In this document: positions 49,437-58,900 of the stretch, piece by piece
Position numbering within the stretch: the stretch's first letter is position 1
How the letters are laid out: the number at the start of each line of letters is the position of its first letter
Source of the DNA: an uncultured Desulfovibrio sp.
GTDB lineage: Bacteria; Desulfobacterota; Desulfovibrionia; Desulfovibrionales; Desulfovibrionaceae
Reading direction: 5' to 3'
Assembly: GCF_944324505.1 (NCBI RefSeq)
Contig: NZ_CALUWO010000003.1
Location: forward strand, 1-64,000
DNA: 64,000 nucleotides
Notes under the pieces: model-generated
Told to the model about the DNA's origin: nothing
What the model saw: only the letters and a program-made list of their open reading frames with translations
The model's database searches: none
Made by a program: the position numbers and the translations under genes

Positions 49437-52400
49437 TCATCCCCATAGCACAAGGCGGGTTTCCAGCGGCGAGGCTAGCCCTTCCGTGACCGGCATGACA
49501 CGTATGCCGTACATGTGCTGCCCGTTGCGGGTGGGGGTGTAGCTGCCGCTGTAGAGCAGGGCGCCCCCTTCCGTCGGGGTGTCGCCATTGACGGGAGAAA
49601 GCTCCAGCACATCCGGGCTGCCGAGGAAGGTCTTTCCGTCGCCAGGACCCACCACAAGCTGTACCAGCAGTTCGCTGGTATGCATATCACCGGGTAGGAT
49701 TTCCACGGAAACATCCATGCTCTCCGCATCGTTCTTGCCGCCGCAGCCAAGGCCCGTGATGGCGATGGTGCCCATACGCAGGCTGCTGAAGCGGCTGGCC
49801 ACCTCGGCCTTCCACGGGGCCAGGCGGCGGGCCAGGGCATGGTCGTCCTTTTGCAGTTCCTGATAGCGCGCGGCCGTGGGCAGATAGAACCGCGTCAGAT
49901 ACTCGTTGACCATGCGGTGCGAGCTGTAGCGCCCGATGAGGGTCTGCATGGCCCGGCGTACCATTTCCAGCCAGGCATGGGGCAGGCCCATGACATCACG
50001 GGCAAAGAACAGCGGGATGACATTTTCCTCCAGCAGGGTGTAGAGGCTTTCCGCATCGTCATAGTCGCTCTGTTCCGGGCAGTGTTCGGGGCTGGCCTGT
50101 GCGCCGATGGTCCAGCCGTTGCGCCCGTCAAAGCCCTCGCACCACCAGCCGTCGGAAACGCTCAGATTCAGTCCGCCGTTGACCGAGACCTTCTGCCCGC
50201 TGGTGCCGCTGGCTTCGTGCGGGCGTCGGGGCGTATTGAGCCACACGTCGCAGCCCTGCACCATGAGGCGCGAGATGCGCAGGTCATAATCCTTGAGGAA
50301 GAAGACCTTGCCCAGCAGCTCGGGGGAAATGGTGTGGCGCACCACTTCCTGCATGATGTCGATGCCCTGTGTATCGGCCGGGTGGGCCTTGCCGGCAAAG
50401 ATGACCACCACCGGCCGGTCGTCATTGCCAAGAATGCGCGCCAGACGGTTCACATCGGCAAACAGCAGGTTGGCACGCTTGTAGGGGGCAAAGCGGCGGG
50501 CAAAGCCGATGACAAGGCTGTTGGCGGTAAGCCGGGAGGCCATTTCCTTCTGTTTTTCATAGGGAACCCCCAGCGTCTTGCAGTACTGGGGCAGCGAGGA
50601 GCGCACTGCATCCAGCAGGCGCTTTTTCTGCCAGAGGCGGGCTGTCCACAGGGCATCATCCGGTACATCGGCCAGCCGCTTCCAGACAGGATCATCGGCT
50701 TGCAGGCTGGCCCAGTCGGCGCCCAGGGCGGTTTCCAGCACGGGGCGCATGGCCGGGCCGGCGTAGGAAGGCACATGCACACCATTGGTGATGTGCCCGA
50801 TGGGAATCTCGGCCGTGGGGACGCCGGGCCAGCCTTCCTGCCACATGCGGCGGGAAATGTAGCCGTGCAGGCGGCTTACCCCGTTGGCACGGTAGGAAAA
50901 GTTGAGCGCCAGCACGGTCATTTCAAAGGTGTTCCGCTCGCTGTGGGCATAGCGGCCGATGCGCAGAAAGTCCTGCCAGCTGATACCCACGCTCTGGACA
51001 AAGGCCTTGAAGTGATTTTCCATGCGCTCCTGGCTGAAGCGCTCGTTCCCGGCATCCACGGGCGTGTGCGTGGTAAAGACATTGCTGCCGCGGACGACCT
51101 CGCAGGCTTCGCCAAGGCCCAGGCCGTCGCGCAGCATGAGGTCGCGAATGCGTTCCAGGATGAGAAAGGCCGAATGGCCCTCGTTCATGTGGTAGGCGGC
51201 GGGGCGAATACCCATGCGGCGCAGCATGCGGACGCCGCCCATGCCCAGCAGAATTTCCTGCCGCAGGCGCACGTCTCTGTCCGCCTCGTACAGGCGGGCG
51301 GTGATGTGGCGGTCCTCATCCGTATTGCGGGGGGTGTCCGCATCCAGCAGGTAGAGGCGTATGCGCCCCACCCGCACCAGCCAGACATAGGCAAAAAGCC
51401 GCCTGCCCGGCAGTTGCAGCATCACTTCCTGCGGTTCGCCATGGGCATCGCGCACCTGCTCCATGGGCAGGAGGGAAAAGTCATTCTGCGGATAGAGGGC
51501 CACCTGCCGCCCCTGCGGGTCCAGCTCCTGGCGGAAGTAGCCGGAGCGGTAGAGCAGGCCCACCCCCACCAGGGGAATGTTGAGATCGCTGGCTGATTTG
51601 AGATGATCCCCGGAAAGCACGCCAAGACCACCGGAATAGATGGGCAGGCATTCGCTGAGGCCGTATTCCGTGGAAAAATAGGCCAGGGGATGTTCGGCAG
51701 ACAGCGCTCCCATGCTGCGGGGCGGTTCGTTCATGTAGGCATCAAAAGCCTGCATGGTGTCCGTATAGAGGCGCAGATAGGCCGAGTCTTCCGCCAGCTG
51801 GGCCAGCCGCTTTCTGTCGGCCTTTTCCAGGACCGCCACGGGATTGTGGTGGCTGGCCTCCCATTCTTCGGCGCTGATGGACGAAAAGAGCGGCTGGCAT
51901 TCGGGGTGCCAGCTCCACCAGAGATTGCGGGCCAGCTCCTGCAGGCGCCCGATGGCCTCGGGCAGGCGGGCCATGACGGAAAAGCAGTGCAGGCTGGGCG
52001 TGGTGGACATGGAGGCCGTGAGCACGCGCGTCAGGCAGTTGCTGGGCGTTTCGGCATCGGGGCGGCGGGCGGCAGCCCGGCGCAGGGCCAGATGATAGGC
52101 CTGCTCATACAGCGGGAAAAATTCCTTCCAGGTACACTGGCTGCACAGCTGGCGGACAGCGGTGCGGCGTTCCGCCAGCACTTCTTCGGGCATGGTGGCG
52201 TATTCCAGCATGACGTCACGCAGGGCCGACACATGCTCGTCATAGCCTGTCTGCCGGCGTCTGATGACTGTCACGCCCTTGTTGTCCGGGGCCTTTTCCT
52301 GCACCCAGAGGCCGAAGCCGGCAAGATCGGAGGTGACCGTGGGCACGGCATGGGCGGCACTTTCCTGCGGCGTATAGCCCCAGGGTTCATACCAGGAGGG

Positions 52401-53699
52401 GAAGACTCCCAGATCACAGGCCGAGAGCACGGTGCTGTAGGTCATGTTAAGGAAGCCGTCCTCCCCGTTGAGCAGGGCCGGGTCAAAGACCACCAGCGCC
52501 CTGTCTTCCGGTCCGTTGTCCAGGCCGAGACGCTGGCAGGCGGTGAGGATGGGGTCCTGCGCAGGATTGTAGACGTGGTGACTGGCTATCCAGTGGGCAC
52601 CGTAGGGGGGCTGCTTGCTTGCATCGCCGCTGATGGCATCGGGGTTGACGCCGCTGTGCCCGCCCATGACGGCACAGAGGGCCAGAACGCAGGTCTGCGA
52701 ATGGGAAAGGGCCTCGTTGACCTGCCCCAGCGCATCCAGAAAAAGGTCCAGCCCCTTGTTATGGAATTCATAGCGGCCGGAAATGATGAAGATGCGGGTA
52801 TCCTCGGGCAGCTGGCGGCGCAGCAGGCGGCCACAGGCTTCCAGCAGCTGCTGGCGGGCATGGCGCGGCATGGTGCGGTCGGCGCTGTAGTCGGGGATGG
52901 GGTGCAGGTCCAGGCCGTTGGTGGTGATGATCTCCGGTGTGCGGCCCAGAAAGGCCATGGCCTCGTCGGACGTGATGCGGCTTACCGTGGTGAAGCAGTC
53001 GGCTTCGCGGGCCGTGATGCTTTCCATGGAATGTTTGGCCGTGATATTGTAGGTATCCGCCTCATGCCGGGGATTGATCTGCTTCATCTGGCGGTAGATG
53101 TCAAAGCCCGCGCCGGACATGGCCCGGCCCAGCATGGTGGCATGGGTGGTGAAGACCGTTCCCACGTTGGGGCAGTGCTGCCGCAGATAGAGCAGGCCCG
53201 CGCCGCACATCCATTCATGAAAATGGGCCAGCATGAGGTTGTTGTCGTGAGGGTCCAGAATGCGGATGGCGGCCTGGATGATTTCCCCGCAGGCCGTGCT
53301 GAACATGACCGGTTCCACATAGTCCCAGCCGCCGGAGATGGAATCCACGCCGAAGCGGTTCCAGAACGAGTACAGCAGCTGACTCTGGTTGTAATGCTCG
53401 CGGAAGCCGCCCACCAGGATGACCTTGGGGCGGCCGGGAATGTTCCAGCGGCCGAAGCGGCAGGCAATGCCGCGCCGGCTGGCCGCAGGGCGCAGCATGT
53501 CCCAGCAGGGTTCGTCAGTTTCCTCAAATTCGGCGTTATTGCCGAGGTCTGGACCCATGAGGTAGTAATTGTCGCCAAAGCGGGATGCCGCCTCGCAGGC
53601 CTTGCTGCTGACAACGGTATAGATGCCGCCCACCTTGTTGCATACTTCCCAGCTGACCTCAAACAACGTGCATCTGCTCAAATCCGGTATAGCGGGCAT
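49437..53699 (-). CDS. Fused glycogen synthase (GT3-like) and alpha-glucan phosphorylase (GT35)
   Basis: 1420 residues; ATG at 53699 behind GGAGAGG. Residues about 1-560 are a glycogen synthase opening with TLFEVSWEVCNKVGGIYTVV, the GT3 (eukaryote-like) signature, with PSWYEPWGYTPQESAAH near 440-460. Residues about 580-1420 are an alpha-glucan phosphorylase of the short archaeal type: FSTEYGLSECLPIYSGGLGVL, then ARRFAPYKRANLL and EASGTSGQK with the PLP lysine, then NGGLNLSVSDGWW. One chain can thus both build and break alpha-1,4 glucan. Last gene of the operon, 14 bases after the GH57 gene. Confidence 0.9.
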   Translation of the reverse strand: MPAIPDLSRCTLFEVSWEVCNKVGGIYTVVSSKACEAASRFGDNYYLMGPDLGNNAEFEETDEPCWDMLRPAASRRGIACRFGRWNIPGRPKVILVGGFREHYNQSQLLYSFWNRFGVDSISGGWDYVEPVMFSTACGEIIQAAIRILDPHDNNLMLAHFHEWMCGAGLLYLRQHCPNVGTVFTTHATMLGRAMSGAGFDIYRQMKQINPRHEADTYNITAKHSMESITAREADCFTTVSRITSDEAMAFLGRTPEIITTNGLDLHPIPDYSADRTMPRHARQQLLEACGRLLRRQLPEDTRIFIISGRYEFHNKGLDLFLDALGQVNEALSHSQTCVLALCAVMGGHSGVNPDAISGDASKQPPYGAHWIASHHVYNPAQDPILTACQRLGLDNGPEDRALVVFDPALLNGEDGFLNMTYSTVLSACDLGVFPSWYEPWGYTPQESAAHAVPTVTSDLAGFGLWVQEKAPDNKGVTVIRRRQTGYDEHVSALRDVMLEYATMPEEVLAERRTAVRQLCSQCTWKEFFPLYEQAYHLALRRAAARRPDAETPSNCLTRVLTASMSTTPSLHCFSVMARLPEAIGRLQELARNLWWSWHPECQPLFSSISAEEWEASHHNPVAVLEKADRKRLAQLAEDSAYLRLYTDTMQAFDAYMNEPPRSMGALSAEHPLAYFSTEYGLSECLPIYSGGLGVLSGDHLKSASDLNIPLVGVGLLYRSGYFRQELDPQGRQVALYPQNDFSLLPMEQVRDAHGEPQEVMLQLPGRRLFAYVWLVRVGRIRLYLLDADTPRNTDEDRHITARLYEADRDVRLRQEILLGMGGVRMLRRMGIRPAAYHMNEGHSAFLILERIRDLMLRDGLGLGEACEVVRGSNVFTTHTPVDAGNERFSQERMENHFKAFVQSVGISWQDFLRIGRYAHSERNTFEMTVLALNFSYRANGVSRLHGYISRRMWQEGWPGVPTAEIPIGHITNGVHVPSYAGPAMRPVLETALGADWASLQADDPVWKRLADVPDDALWTARLWQKKRLLDAVRSSLPQYCKTLGVPYEKQKEMASRLTANSLVIGFARRFAPYKRANLLFADVNRLARILGNDDRPVVVIFAGKAHPADTQGIDIMQEVVRHTISPELLGKVFFLKDYDLRISRLMVQGCDVWLNTPRRPHEASGTSGQKVSVNGGLNLSVSDGWWCEGFDGRNGWTIGAQASPEHCPEQSDYDDAESLYTLLEENVIPLFFARDVMGLPHAWLEMVRRAMQTLIGRYSSHRMVNEYLTRFYLPTAARYQELQKDDHALARRLAPWKAEVASRFSSLRMGTIAITGLGCGGKNDAESMDVSVEILPGDMHTSELLVQLVVGPGDGKTFLGSPDVLELSPVNGDTPTEGGALLYSGSYTPTRNGQHMYGIRVMPVTEGLASPLETRLVLWG

Positions 53700-53713
53700 G
53701 GCCTCTCCACAAC

Positions 53714-54955
53714 TCAAAGGGTGGACCCGGTGCCATGGGGCACGCGGGCAGGGGATTCAGTTTGACCGAGGCCGTCCAGAGCGTCAAGGGTAAGGCGAAA
53801 GTCGGCCATGACATTCATATAGGTGATATAGGCGTCGTAGGGGGAACCGTAGGGATTGAAATACCTGTGCACGTCGCCATCGGCAAACCACTTGGTGCAC
53901 ATGTAGTAAAAGTGGTCCGATGTTTGGAGGCGGCGCCAGGTGCGCAGCAGATCGGCCTTGCCTGTGGCCTTGACCCGCTTTTCCACGGCATAGACATTTT
54001 CGATGGCATCCTGCTGCATGTCGTTGCCCAGCCAGGCCGTGAGATCACGCTCGGCATCGGCCCAGGACATGAAGTTGGGCACATCCAGCGTGGCGGCCGG
54101 CGCATGGGCGGCCACGGCCTCGGAGGGTGTCACAAAGCCCATGCCGGCGTTCAGGATGTGGTCCGGCAGGGCTTCCATGAAGGCAAAGATGCCCGTGCCT
54201 TCCCACTGGTGTTCGCCGAAGGTCTCGTAATCCATGAACAGGTTGACAAGGCCGCCATTGGCCCCGGCGGCCTCGGCCCAGCGGGTGAACTTTTCTGCGG
54301 TCAGCGGAAATTCCGGCCAGTCATGATTGGAAAAACGGAAGGCAATGTCGTCGGAAAGGCGGTAGTTCTTGAGCAGCAGGCCCAGATGCGTGCAGCCCTG
54401 GGGACGGTAGACAAAGGAAGGGCTGCGCCAGCCCAGCACATGGTCGGCGCCTTCGGCCAGAATGGCCCGGTAGCCCATGGCCTCCACGTCATGCGCCAGG
54501 GCATTGTTGTAGATCAGCTCCGTATTGCGGAAGACCACAGGCCGCACGCCGAACAGCTCTTCGATGCGGTCGTCGTGCAGGCGGACCTGCTCGCGGAATT
54601 CCTCCGGCGAGTAGAGAAAGGCCAGCGAGTGCGCATAGGTTTCGGAAAGCAGCTCCACGCAGCCTGTGGCCACAAGCTCGCGGTAGCTCTGGATGACCTC
54701 CGGAGCATAGGCCTCGAACTGGTCCAGCACCGTGCCGGAAAGGGAAAAGCTGACCTTGAAGCGTCCCTCGTACCGGCGGATAAGCCGGAGCAGCAGCGCA
54801 TTCATGGGCAGATAGCACTTGCGGGCTACCTTGAGGAGAATGCCGCAGTTGGCATTTTCGTCCTCATACCAGGAGTTTTCGCCGATATCGAAAAAGGTGT
54901 AGTGTCGCAGGCGGTAGGGCTGATGCACCTGAAAATAGAAACAGATGGCCGACAT
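53714..54955 (-). CDS. GH57-family glycoside hydrolase
   Basis: 413 residues starting MSAICFYFQVHQPYRLRHY behind GGGAG. HQP (about 11-13), SGTVLDQFEAY, FRNTELIYNN (nucleophile region) and MDYETFGEHQW (acid region) are the GH57 motifs. GH57 includes alpha-amylases, branching enzymes and 4-alpha-glucanotransferases; this short form most resembles amylase-type members found in glycogen loci. It lies two bases after the GT4 gene and 14 bases before the fusion gene. Confidence 0.88.
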   Translation of the reverse strand: MSAICFYFQVHQPYRLRHYTFFDIGENSWYEDENANCGILLKVARKCYLPMNALLLRLIRRYEGRFKVSFSLSGTVLDQFEAYAPEVIQSYRELVATGCVELLSETYAHSLAFLYSPEEFREQVRLHDDRIEELFGVRPVVFRNTELIYNNALAHDVEAMGYRAILAEGADHVLGWRSPSFVYRPQGCTHLGLLLKNYRLSDDIAFRFSNHDWPEFPLTAEKFTRWAEAAGANGGLVNLFMDYETFGEHQWEGTGIFAFMEALPDHILNAGMGFVTPSEAVAAHAPAATLDVPNFMSWADAERDLTAWLGNDMQQDAIENVYAVEKRVKATGKADLLRTWRRLQTSDHFYYMCTKWFADGDVHRYFNPYGSPYDAYITYMNVMADFRLTLDALDGLGQTESPARVPHGTGSTL

Positions 54956-54957
54956 GG

Positions 54958-56421
54958 TCAGATTCTCCCTGTGACGAGTCGTTCGTAGATGCTGCAAAGT
55001 CGTGCGGCAGCGTGATCCCAGCTGATATTCTTCATTTCTTCATGGCAGTTGCGCACCTCTTCCGCCGCCAGATGCGGATAGCTGAGCAGGGCGCATATCT
55101 TGTTGGCCATTTCGCGGACATTCCAGAAATCGACCTGGATGGCATTGCGCAGCACCTCGACCACGCCCGACTGACGGGAAACCAGCACGGGCACGTCATA
55201 GGCCATGGCTTCCAGGGGGGCAATGCCGAAGGGTTCGGAAACGCTGGGCATGACGTAGACATCGCTCATGGCGTACATGCGGTCCACATCGCGGCTGCTG
55301 AGAAAGCCTGTGAAGTGAAAGCGGTTGCCCATGCGCAGCTGCCCCACACGGCGTACCATATTGGGCAGCATGTCGCCGCTGCCGGCCATGATGAAGCGCG
55401 TTCTGGGCAGATAGTTGAGGACCAGCCGGGCCGCTTCCACAAAATAGTCAGGGCCTTTCTGATAGGTGATGCGCCCCATGAAGAGCACCCGTTTTTCCTG
55501 CCGGCAGCGTTCCGGCACCTGATAGTTGCGGCAGAATTCGCTGCGGGAGACGGCATTGTGCACCACCTCGATCTTGCTGCCGGGGATGCCGTACTGCTCC
55601 ATGATGCGCTGCCGGGTGTAGTGGCTCACGGCAATGACCAGGTCCGCCGCCTCCATGCCGGCCCGTTCCAGGCGGGCGATGGTCTCGTTCTGCTGCTGTT
55701 GTCCGCTGCGGTCGCATTCCAGGGCGTGTACGTGGGCCACCAGCGGTCTGCCCGTTACCCGGGCGGCCATCATGCCGGCGGGGTAGGTCATCCAGTCGTG
55801 CATGTGGATGACATCGCAGGGGGTCCGCCGGGCGATGACGGCTGCGGCGCAGGCATAGCGGAAAACCTCGCTCATGAGGTCCTGCCCGTAGCCGCCGTGC
55901 AGGGTCAGCACGGAGGACGGGGCCTGCCTGAGGGAAGCGGGGGCTGCCGGCGTGTGCCCGGGGGCTGCGGTAGCAGACGGGCAGATGGTCTGCCGGCGAA
56001 GCGTTGTACGTTGCTGCGACAGCGCTTCCAGCTCGCGAAACTGGACATGGTACTGTTCCGCATTGAGATAGGGGCGCAGGGGCGAGTCAATGGCGGTCAT
56101 GTGCAGATGCTCCCGCCAGAGGGTTTCCGTCTCCTGCCATACGTCCGTGACGTCGGTCCGCTGAAGGGTGGCATCTGTCTCCCGGCCGGTGGCCTGCCCG
56201 GCATCCCGGGACGGCAGATCGTCATCCAGGCAGGTGCCGGAGGCGGAGAGCAGGTTCAGACCGTCCCGCAGGGACAGCGGCCCGGCCCTGCCCGTCTGCG
56301 GCAGCACAAAGAAGACTTCGGTGCCCCTGCGGGCCAGTGCCGTGGCCATACCCTCGCAGGCCGTGCCCAGCCCGCCGCTTTTGAAGGGGGGAAATTCCCA
56401 GCCAAACATGAGTACGCGCAT
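54958..56421 (-). CDS. GT4/GT5-like glycogen synthase-type glycosyltransferase
   Basis: 487 residues starting MRVLMFGWEFPPFKSGGLG behind GGGAGG. The nucleotide-sugar donor site is seen in FMGRITYQKGPDYFVEAARLV and MPSVSEPFGIAPLEAMAYDVPVL (GT-B fold). SGGLGTACEG at the start is the acceptor-side glycine loop of glycogen synthases. A loop around 85-190 is unusually variable. The start ATG overlaps the stop of the debranching gene by one base. This is a second synthase-type enzyme beside the GT3 half of the fusion. Confidence 0.85.
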   Translation of the reverse strand: MRVLMFGWEFPPFKSGGLGTACEGMATALARRGTEVFFVLPQTGRAGPLSLRDGLNLLSASGTCLDDDLPSRDAGQATGRETDATLQRTDVTDVWQETETLWREHLHMTAIDSPLRPYLNAEQYHVQFRELEALSQQRTTLRRQTICPSATAAPGHTPAAPASLRQAPSSVLTLHGGYGQDLMSEVFRYACAAAVIARRTPCDVIHMHDWMTYPAGMMAARVTGRPLVAHVHALECDRSGQQQQNETIARLERAGMEAADLVIAVSHYTRQRIMEQYGIPGSKIEVVHNAVSRSEFCRNYQVPERCRQEKRVLFMGRITYQKGPDYFVEAARLVLNYLPRTRFIMAGSGDMLPNMVRRVGQLRMGNRFHFTGFLSSRDVDRMYAMSDVYVMPSVSEPFGIAPLEAMAYDVPVLVSRQSGVVEVLRNAIQVDFWNVREMANKICALLSYPHLAAEEVRNCHEEMKNISWDHAAARLCSIYERLVTGRI

Positions 56422-58487
56422 CAGCGACCTCCCTGCAGCGTTGCTTCCCACTGGGCATAGACGGCGGGTGCGGCCTTTTCCAGCGTGCGCAGCAGGCGCA
56501 GGCATTCAGCCACGCTCCAGGCCTGGGCAATGCAGCCGTCAGGCTGGTGGGGCGGGTCCCCGTCAAAGATTTCCGAAAGGGAGCCGACGCCCGCTTCGCC
56601 CAGATGGCGGGAAAAGAGGGGCGTCAGCTGGTGCAGCAGCTCGCGCACGGCATTGTCTTCGTCCCAGGCGGCCCGCAGCAGGGCATCGCCATAGGCCCCC
56701 AGCAGCCACGGCCACACGCAGCCCTGGTGGTAGGCGCTGTCGCGTTCATCCGGGCCGCCCTCGTAAACCGGCCGGTAGTCCGGTGCGCTGGGCGCCAGGG
56801 TGCGCAGGCCATAGGGCGTCAGCAGGCAGAGGCGCACCCGCGAGACCACGGCAGCCTGCCATTCCTCGCCCAGAAGGGGATTGGGCAGCGAAACGGCAAA
56901 GAGCTGATTGGGGCGCACGCGCATGTCGCGTTCTCCGTTGCACCAGACATCGGCCAGATAGTCCCCCTGCGCGGAACTTGTCCAGTGCCGGTGCACAAAG
57001 ACCGTGCGCATGCGCTGGCGCAGGGCCTGGCTGTTCTGCCAGCCGGCAGCGTCAAAGCGCCGGGCCAGCTCGTCGGCAAAGGTCAGGGCATTGTACCAGA
57101 GGGCACTGATCTCCACCGGCTGCCCCCAGCGCGGGGTCACGGGCCGGCCATGCACTGTGGCATCCATCCAGGTGAGCTGGGTCTGGGCATTGCCCACGTC
57201 AAGAAAGCCCTCTTCATCAGGATGCACGTGGGGTATGCGGCCGCTGCCATAGGCCCGCACAATTTCCTGAATGGCCGGCCAGCAGTGTTCCCGCACAAAG
57301 CCCAGGCGGGAGGCATCCACCCGCAGCAGCATCTGCACGGCCCAGATATACCAGAGGGAGGCGTCCACGCAGTTGTAGGCATGCTGGCCGTCTGCCGAAA
57401 AAACATTGGGAATGCGCCCGTCCTTCAGGGCCGCTGCCATGATGGCGAGGATGTGCTCCCCGGCGGTCTGGCGTCCGGCATAGAAGGTCAGCCCCGGCAG
57501 GGAAATGAGGGTATCGCGCCCCCAGGCGCCGAACCAGTGATAGCCGGCCACCACGCTGTCCGCCTGCGGCTGGTCCGGGGCCGGGGGAAGCGGCGCCGCG
57601 GACACGGAAGGTGCCTTGATGAGAAAGCGCGTGCCCTGGCTGACCAGATGGCCCTGCAGGCCGGGGTGCTCTTCTTCCTCGTGCTGGCGGCGTGCGCATT
57701 CCGCATCCCAGAGCGAGGGCAGGCTGTTGCGGCAGAATTCCCGTTGCAGCGTTTCCGTGGAAACGGCCAGAATGACGGCTTTGCCCGGCTCCAGCGTTAT
57801 GGTGAACACGCCGGGCATGAAGAGATTTTCCAGGCAGGGGAAGCCGCGTTCGCGCTCCACCATATATTCGGCATTGTAGTACCAGTCGGGGGCCGGGGTG
57901 TAGGTGGCGCCGGCCATTTGCAGAAAGAGGGGGGGGAGGTCGGGTTCAGGCTGGAGAGAGGCGCCGTAGAGCGTGGCGGAAGAGGCTGTGGAAATGTGGT
58001 CGTTCTGGCGGAGGCTGTGCATGTTCCGGAAGGCCAGCAGGGGTTTGAGCCGCAGCGTCATGGGCGGCGTTTCCGGATGTGCTGTCCGGGCCGTGTAGCG
58101 GATGAGCAGCACATGGCGCCCGGGCAGCATGAGCAGCTCGCGCAAGAGCAGCACATCACCGAAGCGATAGGAGAAACAGGGCCACGGCAGCGGATCGGCA
58201 GACTGCATGTATTCGTGCCCGCGGGGATAATAGACGCCAGGATGCTTGCGGCAGGAGAAGAAAAATTCCTTTCCGGCCATGCACAGGGATTCCTCGATGG
58301 TGGAGAGCAGCACATGACGCCCAGGGGGGACGGCTGTTTCCGCCACAAAAAGGCCGTGGTATTTCCGCGTGTTGCAGCAGATGAGCGTGCTGGAGGCATA
58401 GTCGCCGAGACCATTGGTTTCCAGCCACTCCCTGCGCAGAATCCTGCGCAGATTCTGGCAGGCGCTTTTGTCAAAATGAAAGCGCAT
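56421..58487 (-). CDS. Amylo-alpha-1,6-glucosidase (glycogen debranching enzyme)
   Basis: 688 residues from 58487, preceded by AAAGGAGAG. The N-terminal domain has EWLETNGLGDYASSTLICCNTRKYHGLFVA (about 19-48), the GDE-N signature. The catalytic (alpha/alpha)6 barrel has YHWFGAWGRDTLISLPG (catalytic Asp), NCVDASLWY, and YHQGCVWPWLLGAYGDALL. It removes alpha-1,6 branches. First gene of the operon; a promoter lies at 58592-58621. A longer reading frame from 58790 is not supported. Confidence 0.92.
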   Translation of the reverse strand: MRFHFDKSACQNLRRILRREWLETNGLGDYASSTLICCNTRKYHGLFVAETAVPPGRHVLLSTIEESLCMAGKEFFFSCRKHPGVYYPRGHEYMQSADPLPWPCFSYRFGDVLLLRELLMLPGRHVLLIRYTARTAHPETPPMTLRLKPLLAFRNMHSLRQNDHISTASSATLYGASLQPEPDLPPLFLQMAGATYTPAPDWYYNAEYMVERERGFPCLENLFMPGVFTITLEPGKAVILAVSTETLQREFCRNSLPSLWDAECARRQHEEEEHPGLQGHLVSQGTRFLIKAPSVSAAPLPPAPDQPQADSVVAGYHWFGAWGRDTLISLPGLTFYAGRQTAGEHILAIMAAALKDGRIPNVFSADGQHAYNCVDASLWYIWAVQMLLRVDASRLGFVREHCWPAIQEIVRAYGSGRIPHVHPDEEGFLDVGNAQTQLTWMDATVHGRPVTPRWGQPVEISALWYNALTFADELARRFDAAGWQNSQALRQRMRTVFVHRHWTSSAQGDYLADVWCNGERDMRVRPNQLFAVSLPNPLLGEEWQAAVVSRVRLCLLTPYGLRTLAPSAPDYRPVYEGGPDERDSAYHQGCVWPWLLGAYGDALLRAAWDEDNAVRELLHQLTPLFSRHLGEAGVGSLSEIFDGDPPHQPDGCIAQAWSVAECLRLLRTLEKAAPAVYAQWEATLQGGR

Positions 58488-58900
58488 ACTCACTCTCCTT
58501 TGGCTATGCCGCCCTGTGGTGTCCCGCCTGGGGGCGGCAGGTGCGTGTACGGGGGGTGTCGAGGAGTCCGCAACGGGTTTTCTTTGTGTTTTGTATAGCA
58601 CAATATACGGTTTTCTGTCGAGTCTGCTTCCTGTCTGTGCGGCGAAAATGAACGCCCATGTCAACATGCTGCAGAAGAAGAGCCGCCCGTCACACCAATC
58701 ATCACGGCATGCCGGCAGGTGGAACGGCATCTGCCGGTGACGGTGAAAAAACGGGATGGCATCCCCCATGCCGTGGCCGGGGTGCGTCAAATGGCGTTCT
58801 GCCTTGCCTGTCAGCCTGTATCTGGTGTAAAGAGGGTATTCATTGGTTGTGCTGGCGTTTCCCGGCCTGCACCCTTTCCCCTGTTGCCGGAGTTTTCGGT
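58488..58900. other. Divergent control region between glycogen operon and EAL gene
   Basis: About 410 bases. It holds the glycogen promoter at 58592-58621. The frames running into the EAL gene are not supported as coding before the GTG at 58901. No other gene is visible. Confidence 0.6.
58592..58621 (-). promoter_or_regulatory. Glycogen operon promoter with overlapping palindrome
   Basis: On the minus strand TCGACA (58616-58621), 18 bases, TATACA (58592-58597). GTATA/TATAC arms (58593-58608) overlap the -10 and spacer and could be an operator. The 5' untranslated leader is about 100 bases. Confidence 0.45.

Noticed and set aside
51603-53765. 720-codon plus-strand frame
   Set aside because: Antisense of the synthase-phosphorylase fusion; low-complexity shadow composition.
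58658-58900. N-terminal extension of the EAL protein
   Set aside because: The segment lacks a ribosome site and would place Cys-rich nonsense before a normal signal anchor. GTG at 58901 with GGAG is preferred.
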